Shown here piece by piece: positions 51,643-61,498 of a stretch of 64,000 nucleotides of DNA. Source of the stretch: Novosphingobium decolorationis (lineage in GTDB: Bacteria; Pseudomonadota; Alphaproteobacteria; Sphingomonadales; Sphingomonadaceae); assembly GCF_018417475.1 (NCBI RefSeq), contig NZ_CP054856.1, positions 3,441,001 through 3,505,000 of the forward strand. The letters are read 5' to 3'. The notes beneath the pieces were generated by a model. That model made no database searches, had not been told where the DNA came from, and worked only from the letters and a program-made list of their open reading frames with translations. Numbering within the stretch: the first letter of the stretch is position 1; every line of letters begins with the position of its first letter. The position numbers were made by a program, and so were the translations under genes.

Positions 51643-51773
51643 GGCGGCTTCCCCTCGCGATCAGGGCATGGTGCGTTGCAACATATGGGCCTTGATCGGT
51701 CCGGTTGCAACGGCGCGAGAGGCGGCAGGCCCCACGCACAGACCCGGGATCGGCGGGGAGAGCCGACCTCGCC

Positions 51774-54536
51774 TCAGGAGCCTTGCGCTTCCGCCTCGGC
51801 ATCGGCCACCGCCTCGCTCGCCGCTTCGAGAAGGCGCCGTTCCAGCGCTTTGAGGCGGTTGGCCGAGGTGATCTTCTCGCCCAGGAGGTCGGTCACGTAG
51901 AACGTGTCGACCGCGCGCTCGCCATAGGTCGCGATATGCGCCGAATAGACCATGAGCTTGGCCTCGAAGAGCGCGTGGGCAAGCCGGTTGAGGAGCGCGG
52001 GACGGTCGCGCGCGGTGGCTTCGACCACGGTGAAGCGGTTGGACGCGCCGTTGTCGAAGATGACCCGGGGGCGCACGTCGAACGCGTCGGCGCGCGGGCG
52101 CACCTCGGGCTTGGCGACCAGCTGGGGCAGGATCTTGATGCGGTTGGCAAGCGCGTTCTCGATCGATTCGCGCAGCCGGTCGAGCTGGGCCTCCTCGCTG
52201 AAGGGGCGCCCGAGCGGGTCCTGCACGAGGAAGTTGTCGACCGCGCGGCCCGTGCGCGTGGTGTGGATGCGCGCGTCGATGATGTTGCCGCCAGCCAGGT
52301 GGATGCCACCTGCGATGCGGTAGAACAGGCCCGGGTGGTCCGAGGCGATCACGGTCACCAGCGTGGCGGTGCGCGCGGGATCGTATTCGGTGTGGATCGA
52401 GAGCGGATCGTCGTCGGCGGCCAGCAGCTGCGCGAGGTTCTTGGCGATGACGTCCTCGGGCTCGGCGATCCAGTAGGCATCGATCAGCTTGCCGCCGACC
52501 TTCTCCACCAGTGCCGCGTTTTCCGGGGCGAGGGCGCGCACGGCCTCCTTCTTGGCTTCCACGCGCTGTTCGCGGCCGAACTGCGCATGGCCCAGGCGCA
52601 GGCGCTCTTCCGAGGCGTTGTAGAGCTCGGCGATGAGCTGGCGCTTCCACGAGTTCCAGGTGCCCGGACCCACCGCGCGGATGTCGACGATGGTGAGCAG
52701 CGTCAGCTGGCGCAGGCGGTCGAGCGATTCCATCTTCTCGACGAAATCGAAGATCGTCTTCGCATCGGAAAGGTCGCGCTTGAAGGCGGTGGCCGAAAGC
52801 AGCAGGTGCCAGCGCACCAGCCAGGAAACGAGCTCGGTCTCCTCTTCGTCGAAGCCGAAGCGCGGGCACAGCTTGAGCGCGATCTCGGAACCCAGGATCG
52901 AGTGGTCGCCGCCGCGGCCCTTGGCGATGTCGTGGAGCAGCACCGAGGCGTAGAGCGCCCGGCGCGAGCGCACCTTGTGGACGATGTCGTGGGCGAGCGG
53001 GTGGTCGTCCTTGAGTTCGCCACGCTCGATTTTCGCCAGCAGACCGATGGCGCGGATGGTGTGCTCGTCGACCGTGTAGTGGTGGTACATGTCGAACTGC
53101 ATCTGCGCGTTGACGCGGCCGAATTCGGTGATGAAGCGCCCGAATACGCCCGCCTCGTTGAACCAGCGCAGCACGGTCTCGGGATCGTTTCGGCTGGTCA
53201 GCAGTTCCAGGAACAGCGCGTTGGCACGCGTGTCCTCGCGCACCTCCTCCTTGATGAGGGCGGCGTCGTGCTGGATCTGGCGCATCGTTTCGGGATGGAC
53301 CTCAAGGCGCTCCTTGTCGGCGATCACGAAGATCTCGATCATGCGCACCGGGTCCTTGGTGAACCAGTCGTCCGACGGCGCCTTGATGCGCCCGCCAAAG
53401 ACCTTGTAGCCCTTGACGATACGCTCCTTCGCCTTGAACCCGGCGAGCAGGCCGCGCGGCTGCTTCTTGGCGAACTGCTCGTCGAGCTGGGCGAGGAACA
53501 CGCCGGTCAGGCTGCCCACCGTCTTCGCCTGGAGGAAGAACATGTGCATGAAGCGCTCGACCGCGCTTTTGCCCGGGCGGTCGGTGTAGTTCATCCGCGC
53601 CGCGACTTCGCGCTGGAGGTCGAAGGTCAGGCGGTCCTCGGCGCGATTGGCGATGGTGTGGAGGTGGCAGCGCACCGCCCAGAAGAAGTTCTCGGCGCGG
53701 CGGAAGGCGAGGTATTCCTTGCGGGAGAATAGCCCGGCATCAACCAGTTCACCGGGATCGCGCACGTGGTGCAGGTACTTGCCGATCCAGTAGAGCGTGT
53801 GAAGGTCGCGCAGGCCTCCCTTGCCTTCCTTGATATTGGGTTCGACCACGTAGCGGCTGTCGCCCATGCGCTTGTGGCGTTCGTCGCGCTCGGCCAGCTT
53901 CTCGACCACGAACTGGCGCTCGGTTCCTTGCGCGACATCGCGCCAGAAGCGGGCCTGCGCCTCCTCGTAGACGTCCTGATCGCCCCAGACGTAGCGCCCC
54001 TCCAGCATCGCGGTGCGGATGGTGAGGTCGGATTTCGACATGCGTACCATGTCGTCGAGCGAGCGGCTGGAGTGGCCGACCTTCAGCCCCAGATCCCACA
54101 TGAAGTAGAGCATCGCCTCGATGACCTGCTCGCACCAGGGCGTGTGCTTCATGGGGGTGAGGAAGGCGATGTCGACGTCCGAGTGCGGCGCCATCTCGCC
54201 GCGTCCGTAGCCGCCCACCGCCATGAAGCACAGCCGCTCCCCCTTGGAACGGTTGACCGCGGGGTAGACGTGCTTGACCACGTGGTCGTGCATGACGCGC
54301 AGCAGCTGGTCGGTGAGGAAAGCTTGCGCCTCGGCGATCTCGTGCCCGGCAGACGGCTTCTCGGTGAGACGCCTCTCGATCTCCGCACGCCCCTCGGCAA
54401 GCGCGGTGCGCATGGTCTCGACCACGAACTGCCGGGACTTGGCCGGACCATAGGCCGCCACCAGCTTGTCGATGGTCTGGACGAGTTCGCGCCGGTCGAT
54501 CACGGAACGCGGGGAAGGAATACGAATGACACTCAT
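51774..54536 (-). CDS. glnD: PII uridylyltransferase/uridylyl-removing enzyme GlnD
   Basis: A 920-aa nitrogen sensor that uridylylates PII at low glutamine and reverses it at high glutamine. Domains in order: nucleotidyltransferase (GGYGRGEMAPHSDVDIAFL), the PII-UTase linker, an HD hydrolase (VDEHTIRAIG, HDIAKGRGGDHS) and two C-terminal ACT domains that bind glutamine (TLVTVIASDHPGLFYRIAG and VVEATARDRPALLNRLA). It is 131 bases upstream of the patatin-like gene and divergent from lgt. No glnB is nearby. Confidence 0.97.
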   Translation of the reverse strand: MSVIRIPSPRSVIDRRELVQTIDKLVAAYGPAKSRQFVVETMRTALAEGRAEIERRLTEKPSAGHEIAEAQAFLTDQLLRVMHDHVVKHVYPAVNRSKGERLCFMAVGGYGRGEMAPHSDVDIAFLTPMKHTPWCEQVIEAMLYFMWDLGLKVGHSSRSLDDMVRMSKSDLTIRTAMLEGRYVWGDQDVYEEAQARFWRDVAQGTERQFVVEKLAERDERHKRMGDSRYVVEPNIKEGKGGLRDLHTLYWIGKYLHHVRDPGELVDAGLFSRKEYLAFRRAENFFWAVRCHLHTIANRAEDRLTFDLQREVAARMNYTDRPGKSAVERFMHMFFLQAKTVGSLTGVFLAQLDEQFAKKQPRGLLAGFKAKERIVKGYKVFGGRIKAPSDDWFTKDPVRMIEIFVIADKERLEVHPETMRQIQHDAALIKEEVREDTRANALFLELLTSRNDPETVLRWFNEAGVFGRFITEFGRVNAQMQFDMYHHYTVDEHTIRAIGLLAKIERGELKDDHPLAHDIVHKVRSRRALYASVLLHDIAKGRGGDHSILGSEIALKLCPRFGFDEEETELVSWLVRWHLLLSATAFKRDLSDAKTIFDFVEKMESLDRLRQLTLLTIVDIRAVGPGTWNSWKRQLIAELYNASEERLRLGHAQFGREQRVEAKKEAVRALAPENAALVEKVGGKLIDAYWIAEPEDVIAKNLAQLLAADDDPLSIHTEYDPARTATLVTVIASDHPGLFYRIAGGIHLAGGNIIDARIHTTRTGRAVDNFLVQDPLGRPFSEEAQLDRLRESIENALANRIKILPQLVAKPEVRPRADAFDVRPRVIFDNGASNRFTVVEATARDRPALLNRLAHALFEAKLMVYSAHIATYGERAVDTFYVTDLLGEKITSANRLKALERRLLEAASEAVADAEAEAQGS

Positions 54537-54670
54537 GACGGGAAGCTTCTAAACGTCGCAAACGACAAGAGGAAGTCGGCACAAGGCATCATGTGCGCCG
54601 AACTTCTCCCGTGGTGCTGCGATTTTTGCAGGTCTGGTTTCAAATCGCGACTACCATCAAAGGGGCGGCT

Positions 54671-55669
54671 ATGCCAGAAGGCAGCCAAATGGCCCGATCC
54701 CGTGCGCTTTTGCGCGGAAGAAAGGGCCCCGCGCTACCTGACGAATCGAAAAAGGGTCCAAGGCACTTGTCTCTGACAACTCTGGCCGCCGCTGTCGCCA
54801 CGCAGGCGCACGAACCGATCTACTGGGTCAATCTGGGCCTCAAGAATGGCATCGACCTGGGCTTCTTTACCCTGCGCTATTATTCGCTGGCCTATCTCGC
54901 CGGTCTGCTGCTGGCCTATTGGCACATCAGCCGCATGATCCGCGAGCCCGGCGCGCCGATGGCGCAGCGCCATGTCGATGACCTGTTCTTCTACTGCACG
55001 CTGGGCGTGATCCTGGGCGGGCGGCTGGGCTACGCGACGTTCTACACCGGCGGCGATACCGGCATTCCCAGCCTCTGGCTGCACCCGGGCGAGATGGTGA
55101 AGCTCTGGCACGGGGGCATGAGCTTCCACGGCGGGCTTATCGGCGTCACGCTGGCCATGGCCTTCGTGGCCTGGCGCAATGCGCTCAGCCTCGTGCGCGT
55201 GGCCGACTATGTCTCTGTCTGCGTGCCCTTCGGCATGTTCTTCGGGCGCCTCGCGAATTTCGTGAACGGCGAGCTCTGGGGCCGTGTGGCGGGACCCGAC
55301 GTGCCCTGGGCGATGGTCTTTCCCGATGCGCCCGACCAGCTCGCGCGCCATCCCAGCCAGCTTTACGAAGCCGGGCTGGAGGGCCTGATGCTTATCCTCA
55401 TCATGCTGCCGCTGTTCTGGAAGAGCCGCGCGCGCTTCCGTCCGGGCCTCCTTGTCGGGGTCTTCGTGACCGGCATTGCCTGTGCGCGCTTCATCGTCGA
55501 GTTCTACCGCGAACCCGACGCGCAGCTGGCCGAATTTGCCCACCAGACAGGCCTTTCGATGGGCCAGTGGCTGACGATCCCGCTCATCCTGCTGGGTCTT
55601 GGCCTGGTCGGGCGGGCGCTGGCACGTCCGGCTCTGGGCACGGCGCCGAGCACCAAGGCGAGCCAATGA
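54671..55669 (+). CDS. lgt: Prolipoprotein diacylglyceryl transferase
   Basis: An inner-membrane enzyme that attaches diacylglycerol to the lipobox cysteine of prolipoproteins. Seven helices; key segments are LWHGGMSFHGGLIGV and the Lgt signature GRLANFVNGELWGR, then RHPSQLYEAGLEG. The start is uncertain: ATG 54671 has AGGGG upstream but gives a basic 32-residue extension, while TTG 54767 would give LSLTTLAAAVATQA, closer to other sphingomonad Lgt N-termini. Its stop overlaps midA (ATGA). Confidence 0.93.
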   Translation: MPEGSQMARSRALLRGRKGPALPDESKKGPRHLSLTTLAAAVATQAHEPIYWVNLGLKNGIDLGFFTLRYYSLAYLAGLLLAYWHISRMIREPGAPMAQRHVDDLFFYCTLGVILGGRLGYATFYTGGDTGIPSLWLHPGEMVKLWHGGMSFHGGLIGVTLAMAFVAWRNALSLVRVADYVSVCVPFGMFFGRLANFVNGELWGRVAGPDVPWAMVFPDAPDQLARHPSQLYEAGLEGLMLILIMLPLFWKSRARFRPGLLVGVFVTGIACARFIVEFYREPDAQLAEFAHQTGLSMGQWLTIPLILLGLGLVGRALARPALGTAPSTKASQ

Positions 55670-56730
55670 CCGGGGGAATGACCCCGGACGGCGACAGCCT
55701 CGCCAGCATGTTCCAGCGCCTGATCGCCAACTACGGGCCGATCACGCTGCAGCACTACATGGGCGAGGCGAACGCGCGCTACTATGCGGGCAAGGACCCG
55801 CTGGGCAGCGCTGGCGACTTCATCACCGCGCCCGAGATCAGCCAGATGTTCGGCGAATTGATCGGGCTGTGGCTGGCTGACATCTGGATCCGCGCCGGGC
55901 GCGATCCCGACGTCCATTATGTCGAGCTGGGCCCTGGGCGCGGGACACTGGCCAAGGACGCGCTGCGGGCGATGAAGCGCTATGGCCTGGAGCCGCGCGT
56001 CCACTTCGTGGAGACCTCGACCACGCTCAAGGACATCCAGCTGGCAGGCGTCCCGCAGGCGCGTTTTCACCATGACCTTTCGAGCCTGCCGAACGACGGG
56101 CCGCTGCTGGTCGTGGGCAACGAGTTCCTCGACGCGCTGCCTGTACGCCAGTTGGTGCGCATGGCCGATGGCTGGCGCGAGCGCTGCGTCGACTTTCAGG
56201 ACGGGCGCTTCCTGCCGGTGGCGGGGACCAAGCCGATGGACGCGGCGATCCCGGCGGAGCTCAAGGACAGCCCCGAAGGTACGCTGATCGAGACTTGCCC
56301 GGGCGCCGCGGCGGCAGTCTACGAACTGGCCGGGCGGCTTGCCCAGCAGGGCGGCGCGGCGCTGCTGATCGACTATGGCTACGATCAGCCGCGCACGGGC
56401 TCGACCCTCCAGGCGCTGCGGGCCCACACCAAGGTCGATCCCTTCACGATGCCCGGTGAGGCGGACCTGACCTGCCATGTCGATTTCGTGACCCTTGCCA
56501 ATGTCGCGCTCTCGCACGGCTGCAAGCACCTGGGCACGGTGCCGCAGGGCCGCTTCCTGCGCGATCTGGGCATTGAGGCACGCGCGGCCGCGCTCGCCAA
56601 GGTTGCGCCCCAGCACGAAGCCGCTTTACATGCGTCCAAGGATCGATTGATCGAGGAGGGCCAGATGGGGGCATTGTTCAAGGTCATGGGGCTAGCCTCG
56701 CCGGAGTGGCCCGATGGCGCGAGCTTCTGA
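55666..56730 (+). CDS. MidA-family SAM-dependent methyltransferase
   Basis: A 354-aa protein of the COG1565/NDUFAF7 family. LGSAGDFITAPEISQMFGELIGLW and VHYVELGPGRGTLAKDALRAMK (SAM site) are diagnostic. Mitochondrial NDUFAF7 dimethylates an arginine of complex I subunit NDUFS2, so methylation of NuoD is a reasonable but untested guess here. ATG 55666 overlaps the lgt stop by 4 bases; ATG 55678 is an alternative with a GGGGGA site. Confidence 0.92.
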   Translation: MTGGMTPDGDSLASMFQRLIANYGPITLQHYMGEANARYYAGKDPLGSAGDFITAPEISQMFGELIGLWLADIWIRAGRDPDVHYVELGPGRGTLAKDALRAMKRYGLEPRVHFVETSTTLKDIQLAGVPQARFHHDLSSLPNDGPLLVVGNEFLDALPVRQLVRMADGWRERCVDFQDGRFLPVAGTKPMDAAIPAELKDSPEGTLIETCPGAAAAVYELAGRLAQQGGAALLIDYGYDQPRTGSTLQALRAHTKVDPFTMPGEADLTCHVDFVTLANVALSHGCKHLGTVPQGRFLRDLGIEARAAALAKVAPQHEAALHASKDRLIEEGQMGALFKVMGLASPEWPDGASF

Positions 56731-57232
56731 GGCGCTGCGCGCGCGGGGCGAACTGGTCTCCACTGCCCCCGACAAGCTTGAGAAGCTGCTGGGCGCGCTG
56801 GCGTTGGTCATGCTCGCCTTCGTTGCTGCGGCAGTCCTGCGCGGCATGGACGAATGGGGCCGGGTTCCCGGCGTCGTCTGGCTGCACCTTGCGACCATCG
56901 TCGTCGCGCTGGTCCTGACGCCAGTCCTCCTGTGGCGCACGCGCGGCACGAAAGGGCACCGCGTGCTGGGCTACACCTGGTGTGCGGCGATGCTCGCGAC
57001 CGCGATTGACAGCTTCTTCATTCGCCTGCAGCAGCCGGGCCAGCTCAGCCCGATCCACGCGCTCTCGCTGCTGACGTTCGTACTGGTGCCGGTGCTGGTC
57101 CTCGCGGCCCGGCGTCACGATGTCTACCGCCACCGCCGCACGGTGCGCGGGCTTATCATCGGGGCGCTCTTGATCGCGGGCTTCTTTACCTTCCCCTTCC
57201 ACCGCCTGCTGGGTCACTGGCTGTTCGGCTAA
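56714..57232 (+). CDS. DUF2306 membrane protein
   Basis: A 172-aa protein with four membrane helices, after an N-terminal amphipathic stretch. HLATIVVALVLTPVLLWRTRGTKGHRVLGY and SPIHALSLLTFVLVPV carry the conserved His residues of DUF2306. It overlaps the 3' end of midA by 17 bases and is the last gene of the lgt-midA unit. Function unknown; some relatives may bind haem or quinone, which I cannot judge. Confidence 0.85.
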   Translation: MARASEALRARGELVSTAPDKLEKLLGALALVMLAFVAAAVLRGMDEWGRVPGVVWLHLATIVVALVLTPVLLWRTRGTKGHRVLGYTWCAAMLATAIDSFFIRLQQPGQLSPIHALSLLTFVLVPVLVLAARRHDVYRHRRTVRGLIIGALLIAGFFTFPFHRLLGHWLFG

Positions 57233-57247
57233 GCCGACAGGTCGGGG

Positions 57248-59023
57248 CTACTCGATGACCCGCACGCGCGGTGTCTCGGGGACCGCGCGCACCGGTACGG
57301 CGGAAAGCCAGGCCTCGAGCGCATCAAGATCGAGCCCGCCGACCGTGGGATCGCTGCCTTCGGCAAGTCCGACATAGCCGTCCCCGCCCTGGTCGAGGAA
57401 CGAGTTGACGGTAACCCGGTAGCGCGCGGCGAGGTCGAGCGGCTGGCCGTTGAAGGCGAGCCGGGTAATCCGATCTCCGGCAGGCCGCGTGGTGTCGATG
57501 GTGTAGGTAAGGGTGGAGGAGGGCACCAGAACGCTGGCAGACGGCGTTGCGCCCACGCCGCTTTCGAGGATCGCCTTGATCTGCGCCCCGGTGAAGCTGC
57601 GCGTCATCAGCGTGTTGCCAAAGGGCTGGACGGTGAAGATCTGGCCGAAGGTCACTGCGCCATCGGCGCCGGGCTCGATGGGGGCGCGCACGCCAGCACT
57701 GTTCATGAAGGCGATCTGGGCACCCGCCGCGCGGGTGGCGGCCAGCTGCGAATCGGCGATGAGCTGGTCCACCGGGCCACCCTTGCGGTCTTCTGTCGCA
57801 TCGGGCCAGTCGCGCGGGGCACCGCCCGAGAGATGGCCGACCGTGCGCTCGGAATAGGCGCTGGCGGCATCGAGATAGCGCCCGACGTACTGCGCGATGT
57901 CGGCGCGTGCGGGATAGACAGGGACGAGATCGGTCTGGGCAACGTCCCCGCGCGAGGTCGTGTAGCCCTCCGACTGCACGGGAAGATTGCGCGCGTGGGC
58001 GGAGACGACATGGTCGGAGGCCGGGTCGATGTCGAGCGTCAGGCGCGTCACCAAGCGCCCGTAGGACCCCGCACTTGTCAGGAGGAGCGGGGCGGCGCCC
58101 TCGCGCGGCATCTCGCAGATGTAGGCCTGGTGGGTGTGCCCGGAAATTACGACATCGACCTTGGGATCAAGCTTGTCGAGGATGGGCTGGATGTCGCCTG
58201 TAAAGCCGTCGCAGGCGTTGGGATCGGAGGTGTCGGCCTGCGCGCCGCCCTGGTGGATGAGGACGATGACGGCATCGGCTCCTTCACGGCGCAGAAGCGG
58301 GACTGCACGGTTGATCGCCTCGGCCTCGTCGCCGAAGGTCAGCCCCGCGATGCCGCCGGGCGAGACCAGCGAGGGCGTGCCCTTGAGCGTCAGTCCGACA
58401 AAGCCCAGCGTCACTTTCGCGGCACCTTCGCCAAAGCTCTTGAGGCCGGTCGCGGGGAACAGCGTGGTGCCGTCCTCGGTGTAGGTGCTGGCCGAAAGGT
58501 AGCGGAAGTTGGCGCCTGCGAACTGTTCGAGTTGGCAGGGCTCGCGCTGGGTGTTCTTCTCGCAGCCCCCGTTCTGGACGCGCAGGAGTTCAGCCCGGCC
58601 CCGGTCGAATTCGTGGTTGCCCACCGCGTTGAAGTCGAGCCCGATGCGGTTCATCACCCCGATGCTCGGCTCGTCGAGGAAGAGCGAGGAGGCAAGCGGC
58701 GAGGCCGAGATGAGATCGCCTGCAGAGACGGTGGCCGAATAGCGGAACTCGTGGCGCAGCGCATCGAGCGCGCTCGCCAGATGCGCTGCCCCGCCTGCTG
58801 GGACCTTGACCGTGCCGCCCTGACCGTCGGGCCAACTGACCGTGGCCTTGGGAGCGGCGATGTTGCCGTGGAAATCGTTGAAGGCGAGGATGCCGACCTC
58901 GACCGGGGACTGCGTCTTCGGGGAGGAGACAGAAGTCCCCTGCGGGGTGGCGCAGGCGGCCAGCAGCGGGGCGAGGAGGGCGGCGGCGCACAGCGCACGC
59001 GTGCGCGTCGAAAGGCGGGTCAT
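57248..59023 (-). CDS. Lipoprotein 5'-nucleotidase/metallophosphatase
   Basis: A 591-aa envelope lipoprotein: signal peptide with lipobox LAAC (Cys about 24). The N-terminal calcineurin-like domain has ILAFNDFHGN, AGDLISAS, GNHEFDRG and SGHTHQAY as metal ligands; the C-terminal 5'-nucleotidase domain binds the nucleoside (GQIFTVQPFGNTLMTRSFTG, FLDQGGDGY). It should scavenge phosphate and nucleosides from periplasmic or external nucleotides. ATG 59023 directly precedes the signal peptide. Confidence 0.94.
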   Translation of the reverse strand: MTRLSTRTRALCAAALLAPLLAACATPQGTSVSSPKTQSPVEVGILAFNDFHGNIAAPKATVSWPDGQGGTVKVPAGGAAHLASALDALRHEFRYSATVSAGDLISASPLASSLFLDEPSIGVMNRIGLDFNAVGNHEFDRGRAELLRVQNGGCEKNTQREPCQLEQFAGANFRYLSASTYTEDGTTLFPATGLKSFGEGAAKVTLGFVGLTLKGTPSLVSPGGIAGLTFGDEAEAINRAVPLLRREGADAVIVLIHQGGAQADTSDPNACDGFTGDIQPILDKLDPKVDVVISGHTHQAYICEMPREGAAPLLLTSAGSYGRLVTRLTLDIDPASDHVVSAHARNLPVQSEGYTTSRGDVAQTDLVPVYPARADIAQYVGRYLDAASAYSERTVGHLSGGAPRDWPDATEDRKGGPVDQLIADSQLAATRAAGAQIAFMNSAGVRAPIEPGADGAVTFGQIFTVQPFGNTLMTRSFTGAQIKAILESGVGATPSASVLVPSSTLTYTIDTTRPAGDRITRLAFNGQPLDLAARYRVTVNSFLDQGGDGYVGLAEGSDPTVGGLDLDALEAWLSAVPVRAVPETPRVRVIE

Positions 59024-59067
59024 GGGGCTTCTATCCAGCGGGACGATGACGGGAAAGTGACGAAAAT

Positions 59068-59469
59068 TCAACGCGCGCCGGCTTCGAGCGCGTGCATGTC
59101 GTCGTCGGAAAGACCGAAATGGTGGCCGACCTCGTGGATGACGACATGGGTGACAAGGTCTTCGAGGTTCACCCCCGTCTCGCACCATTCGGCGAGGAGC
59201 GGCTGGCGGTAGAGGGTGATGCGTGGGCGCAGCTCCCCGCCGGTCCAGATGCTCTCATCGCCCAGCGGATGGCCGTGGTAGAGGCCGGTCAGGTCGAACG
59301 GCTCGGTAAGGCCGACGGCCTGCAGCGTCTCGGCATCGGCAAACTCCTCGATGTGGACAGTGATGCCCTCGAGGTGCTCGGCGAAGGGGGCGGGGATGCG
59401 GGTGAAGGCAGCCAGCGCCATCGCCTCGAACTGCGCGGGGCTCGGGGCGGGTCCGATGCGATGGGGCAT
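59068..59469 (-). CDS. Zincin-like metallopeptidase family protein
   Basis: A 133-aa protein with the zinc site HEVGHHFGLSDDDM near the C-terminus (H-E-x-x-H-x-x-G-x-x-D) and the N-terminal pattern of the small minimal-gluzincin family (ADAETLQAVG, LYHGHPLGDES). No signal peptide. It lies 25 bases after the M1 peptidase gene, so is probably cotranscribed with it. Substrate unknown. Confidence 0.9.
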   Translation of the reverse strand: MPHRIGPAPSPAQFEAMALAAFTRIPAPFAEHLEGITVHIEEFADAETLQAVGLTEPFDLTGLYHGHPLGDESIWTGGELRPRITLYRQPLLAEWCETGVNLEDLVTHVVIHEVGHHFGLSDDDMHALEAGAR

Positions 59470-59494
59470 GGCCGGTGTCCTCTCCTGTTCGGGC

Positions 59495-61414
59495 TTACTC
59501 GCCGAGGATGCGCGCGATGCCCGCGGCGGTCTCGGGGTGGTAGGTGGGACGCGCCGTCGCGAAGATCGCACGCGCCTTGTCCGGGCCCCAGCCCTCCTGC
59601 TGCATCAGGCGCTGGTAGATCGGGTAGACCAGCAGCCCGCGCCCGATCCGCCCGACGAATTCGGCCATGGCCGGGAACGCAGGCTCGTAGCGGTTGACGA
59701 TGGCCAGCTCGAACCAGGCCGATTGAACGTAGGCGTTCTCCGAATTGGAGAGCGTGAGCCCTTCGTCCAGTTCGCGCAGGCGCTCCTGGCTGAGCTCGCG
59801 CGGCAGGCCGTTGAGGAAGCGCAGCCACTGCTGTGTGCTCCACCCCTGTGTGTCGATGGCGCTGACCGGACCGCCCGCTTCAAAGGCCTCCAGCCGTTCG
59901 TCGACCTGCGCGAGGGTCTCGCTCTTCACGTGGACCGCGTTGTCGGGAACGCCCGCTCCATAGGCCCAGCGGTCAAGCTGAAGTGCCAGTTCGGTGTCGG
60001 GCTTGTCCTTCAGCATCCGTTCGCGCAGGTCGGCGAGGAAGCCGGCGGTCGTCTGCGGCTGGAAGGCGTGGCGGTCGAAGTAGGAGGTGAGGTAGGTGTC
60101 CCAGGCCTTCCGGCCGAGGCGGGTTTCCAGCATGCGCAGGAAGTTCGATCCCTTGGTGTAGTCCAGTTCGCCCTCGCCGGGATTACCGTGGAGGCGCGAA
60201 GGCGCCGCCGTCATGCCCGGCTTCATGTCATCGCCCATGGCCGCGATGTCGCGCATCATCGAATCCCAGTCGAGATCGGCGTACATCGCGGCGCGCTCCT
60301 TGCCGTAGAGCGCTTCCATGATGCGGTTCTCGAAGTAGGTGGTGAAGCCTTCGTTGAGCCACGAATCCGACCAGGTCGCGTTGGTGACGAGGTTGCCCGA
60401 CCAGGAGTGCGCCAGTTCGTGCGCGACGACGTCGGTGTTCGAGCGGTCGCCGGTGACGATGGTGGGCGTCAGGAAGGTGAGCATGGGGTTTTCCATGCCG
60501 CCGTACGGGAAGGCGGGCGGGAGCAGCAGCATGTCGTAGCGGCCCCAGCGGTAGGGGCCGTAGAGTGCGCTGGCCGCATCGATCATCTTCTCGACATCGG
60601 CGAATTCGTAGGCGGCCTTCTCCAGCATCGGCGCCTCCGTCCACACGCCTGAACGGGGCCCAAGCGACTTGAACTTGAGGTCGCCCACGGCAAAGGCGAT
60701 GAGGTAGGGCGGGACCGGCTTATCCATGCGGAAGCGGAAGGCGCGGCGCCCGTCGGGCAGCGTTTCGCCCTTGTCGCCGGAGAGCTTTTCGGCGCTCATC
60801 ACCGCGACAAGGTCGCCCGGCACGCGCAAGGTGGCGTCCCAGGTCTGGCGGATGCCGGGGCTGTCCTGGGTAGGCACCCAGGAGCGGTTGTGGATCGCCT
60901 GGCCCTGGCTGTAGAGGTAGGGCTGCGTCTTTCCGAAGGTCATCTCGGGCGGCAGCCACTGGAGCGCGGAGGCCTTGGGCGAGGTGCGGTAGGTTACGCG
61001 CACCTGCTTCGCGCCGTCCAGCTGGACGGTGAGAGCCGCGCCCAGCTCGTCGTTGTCAGGCTCACCCAGCGTATAGGCAAGCGGCGTGCCCTTGCCGTCG
61101 GTGACAGAGGCGATCGTCATGTCCTTGACGTCGAGCACGATCTCCTTGGCATCGGCGTCGGCCAGCACGTCGAGCGTGGCCGTTCCCGCGAGCGTCTTGC
61201 TGGCGAAATCGACGTCGAGATCGAGCGAGACGTGGGTCACGCGCGCGGCTTCCGGCTCGGCATGGGTCCAGACATCGTGCGCCTCGGGCGTGGTCAGGAT
61301 CGGGGCGGGGACATTGGCCTCGCGCGCATTCGCCGCCAGGGCCGGGGTGCTGAGAAGAGGGGCGGTTCCGGCGAGGAGGGCACCGAGCAGGGAGGGGGCA
61401 AGAAGTTTACGCAT
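59495..61414 (-). CDS. Exported M1-family metallopeptidase (LTA4 hydrolase-like)
   Basis: A 639-aa aminopeptidase with a signal peptide (MRKLLAPSLLGALLAGTAPLLSTPALA cut near 28). Exopeptidase motif GGMEN and zinc site HELAHSWSGN...NEGFTTYFE are present, and the helical C-terminus matches the leukotriene-A4-hydrolase C-terminal domain. Bacterial relatives are aminopeptidases acting in the periplasm on peptides. It is the first gene of a pair with the zincin. Confidence 0.94.
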   Translation of the reverse strand: MRKLLAPSLLGALLAGTAPLLSTPALAANAREANVPAPILTTPEAHDVWTHAEPEAARVTHVSLDLDVDFASKTLAGTATLDVLADADAKEIVLDVKDMTIASVTDGKGTPLAYTLGEPDNDELGAALTVQLDGAKQVRVTYRTSPKASALQWLPPEMTFGKTQPYLYSQGQAIHNRSWVPTQDSPGIRQTWDATLRVPGDLVAVMSAEKLSGDKGETLPDGRRAFRFRMDKPVPPYLIAFAVGDLKFKSLGPRSGVWTEAPMLEKAAYEFADVEKMIDAASALYGPYRWGRYDMLLLPPAFPYGGMENPMLTFLTPTIVTGDRSNTDVVAHELAHSWSGNLVTNATWSDSWLNEGFTTYFENRIMEALYGKERAAMYADLDWDSMMRDIAAMGDDMKPGMTAAPSRLHGNPGEGELDYTKGSNFLRMLETRLGRKAWDTYLTSYFDRHAFQPQTTAGFLADLRERMLKDKPDTELALQLDRWAYGAGVPDNAVHVKSETLAQVDERLEAFEAGGPVSAIDTQGWSTQQWLRFLNGLPRELSQERLRELDEGLTLSNSENAYVQSAWFELAIVNRYEPAFPAMAEFVGRIGRGLLVYPIYQRLMQQEGWGPDKARAIFATARPTYHPETAAGIARILGE

Positions 61415-61498
61415 CGCGGCAACTTATTGTCGCGTGTCGGATTGCGCAAGCGGCACGGATACGGGGTTCCCGTTAGGGCGTGACCTGAGATGACCGGC

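Noticed and set aside
51705..53732. A 675-codon + strand frame opposite glnD
   Set aside because: Antisense to a gene with every GlnD domain conserved; its composition is typical of a shadow frame.
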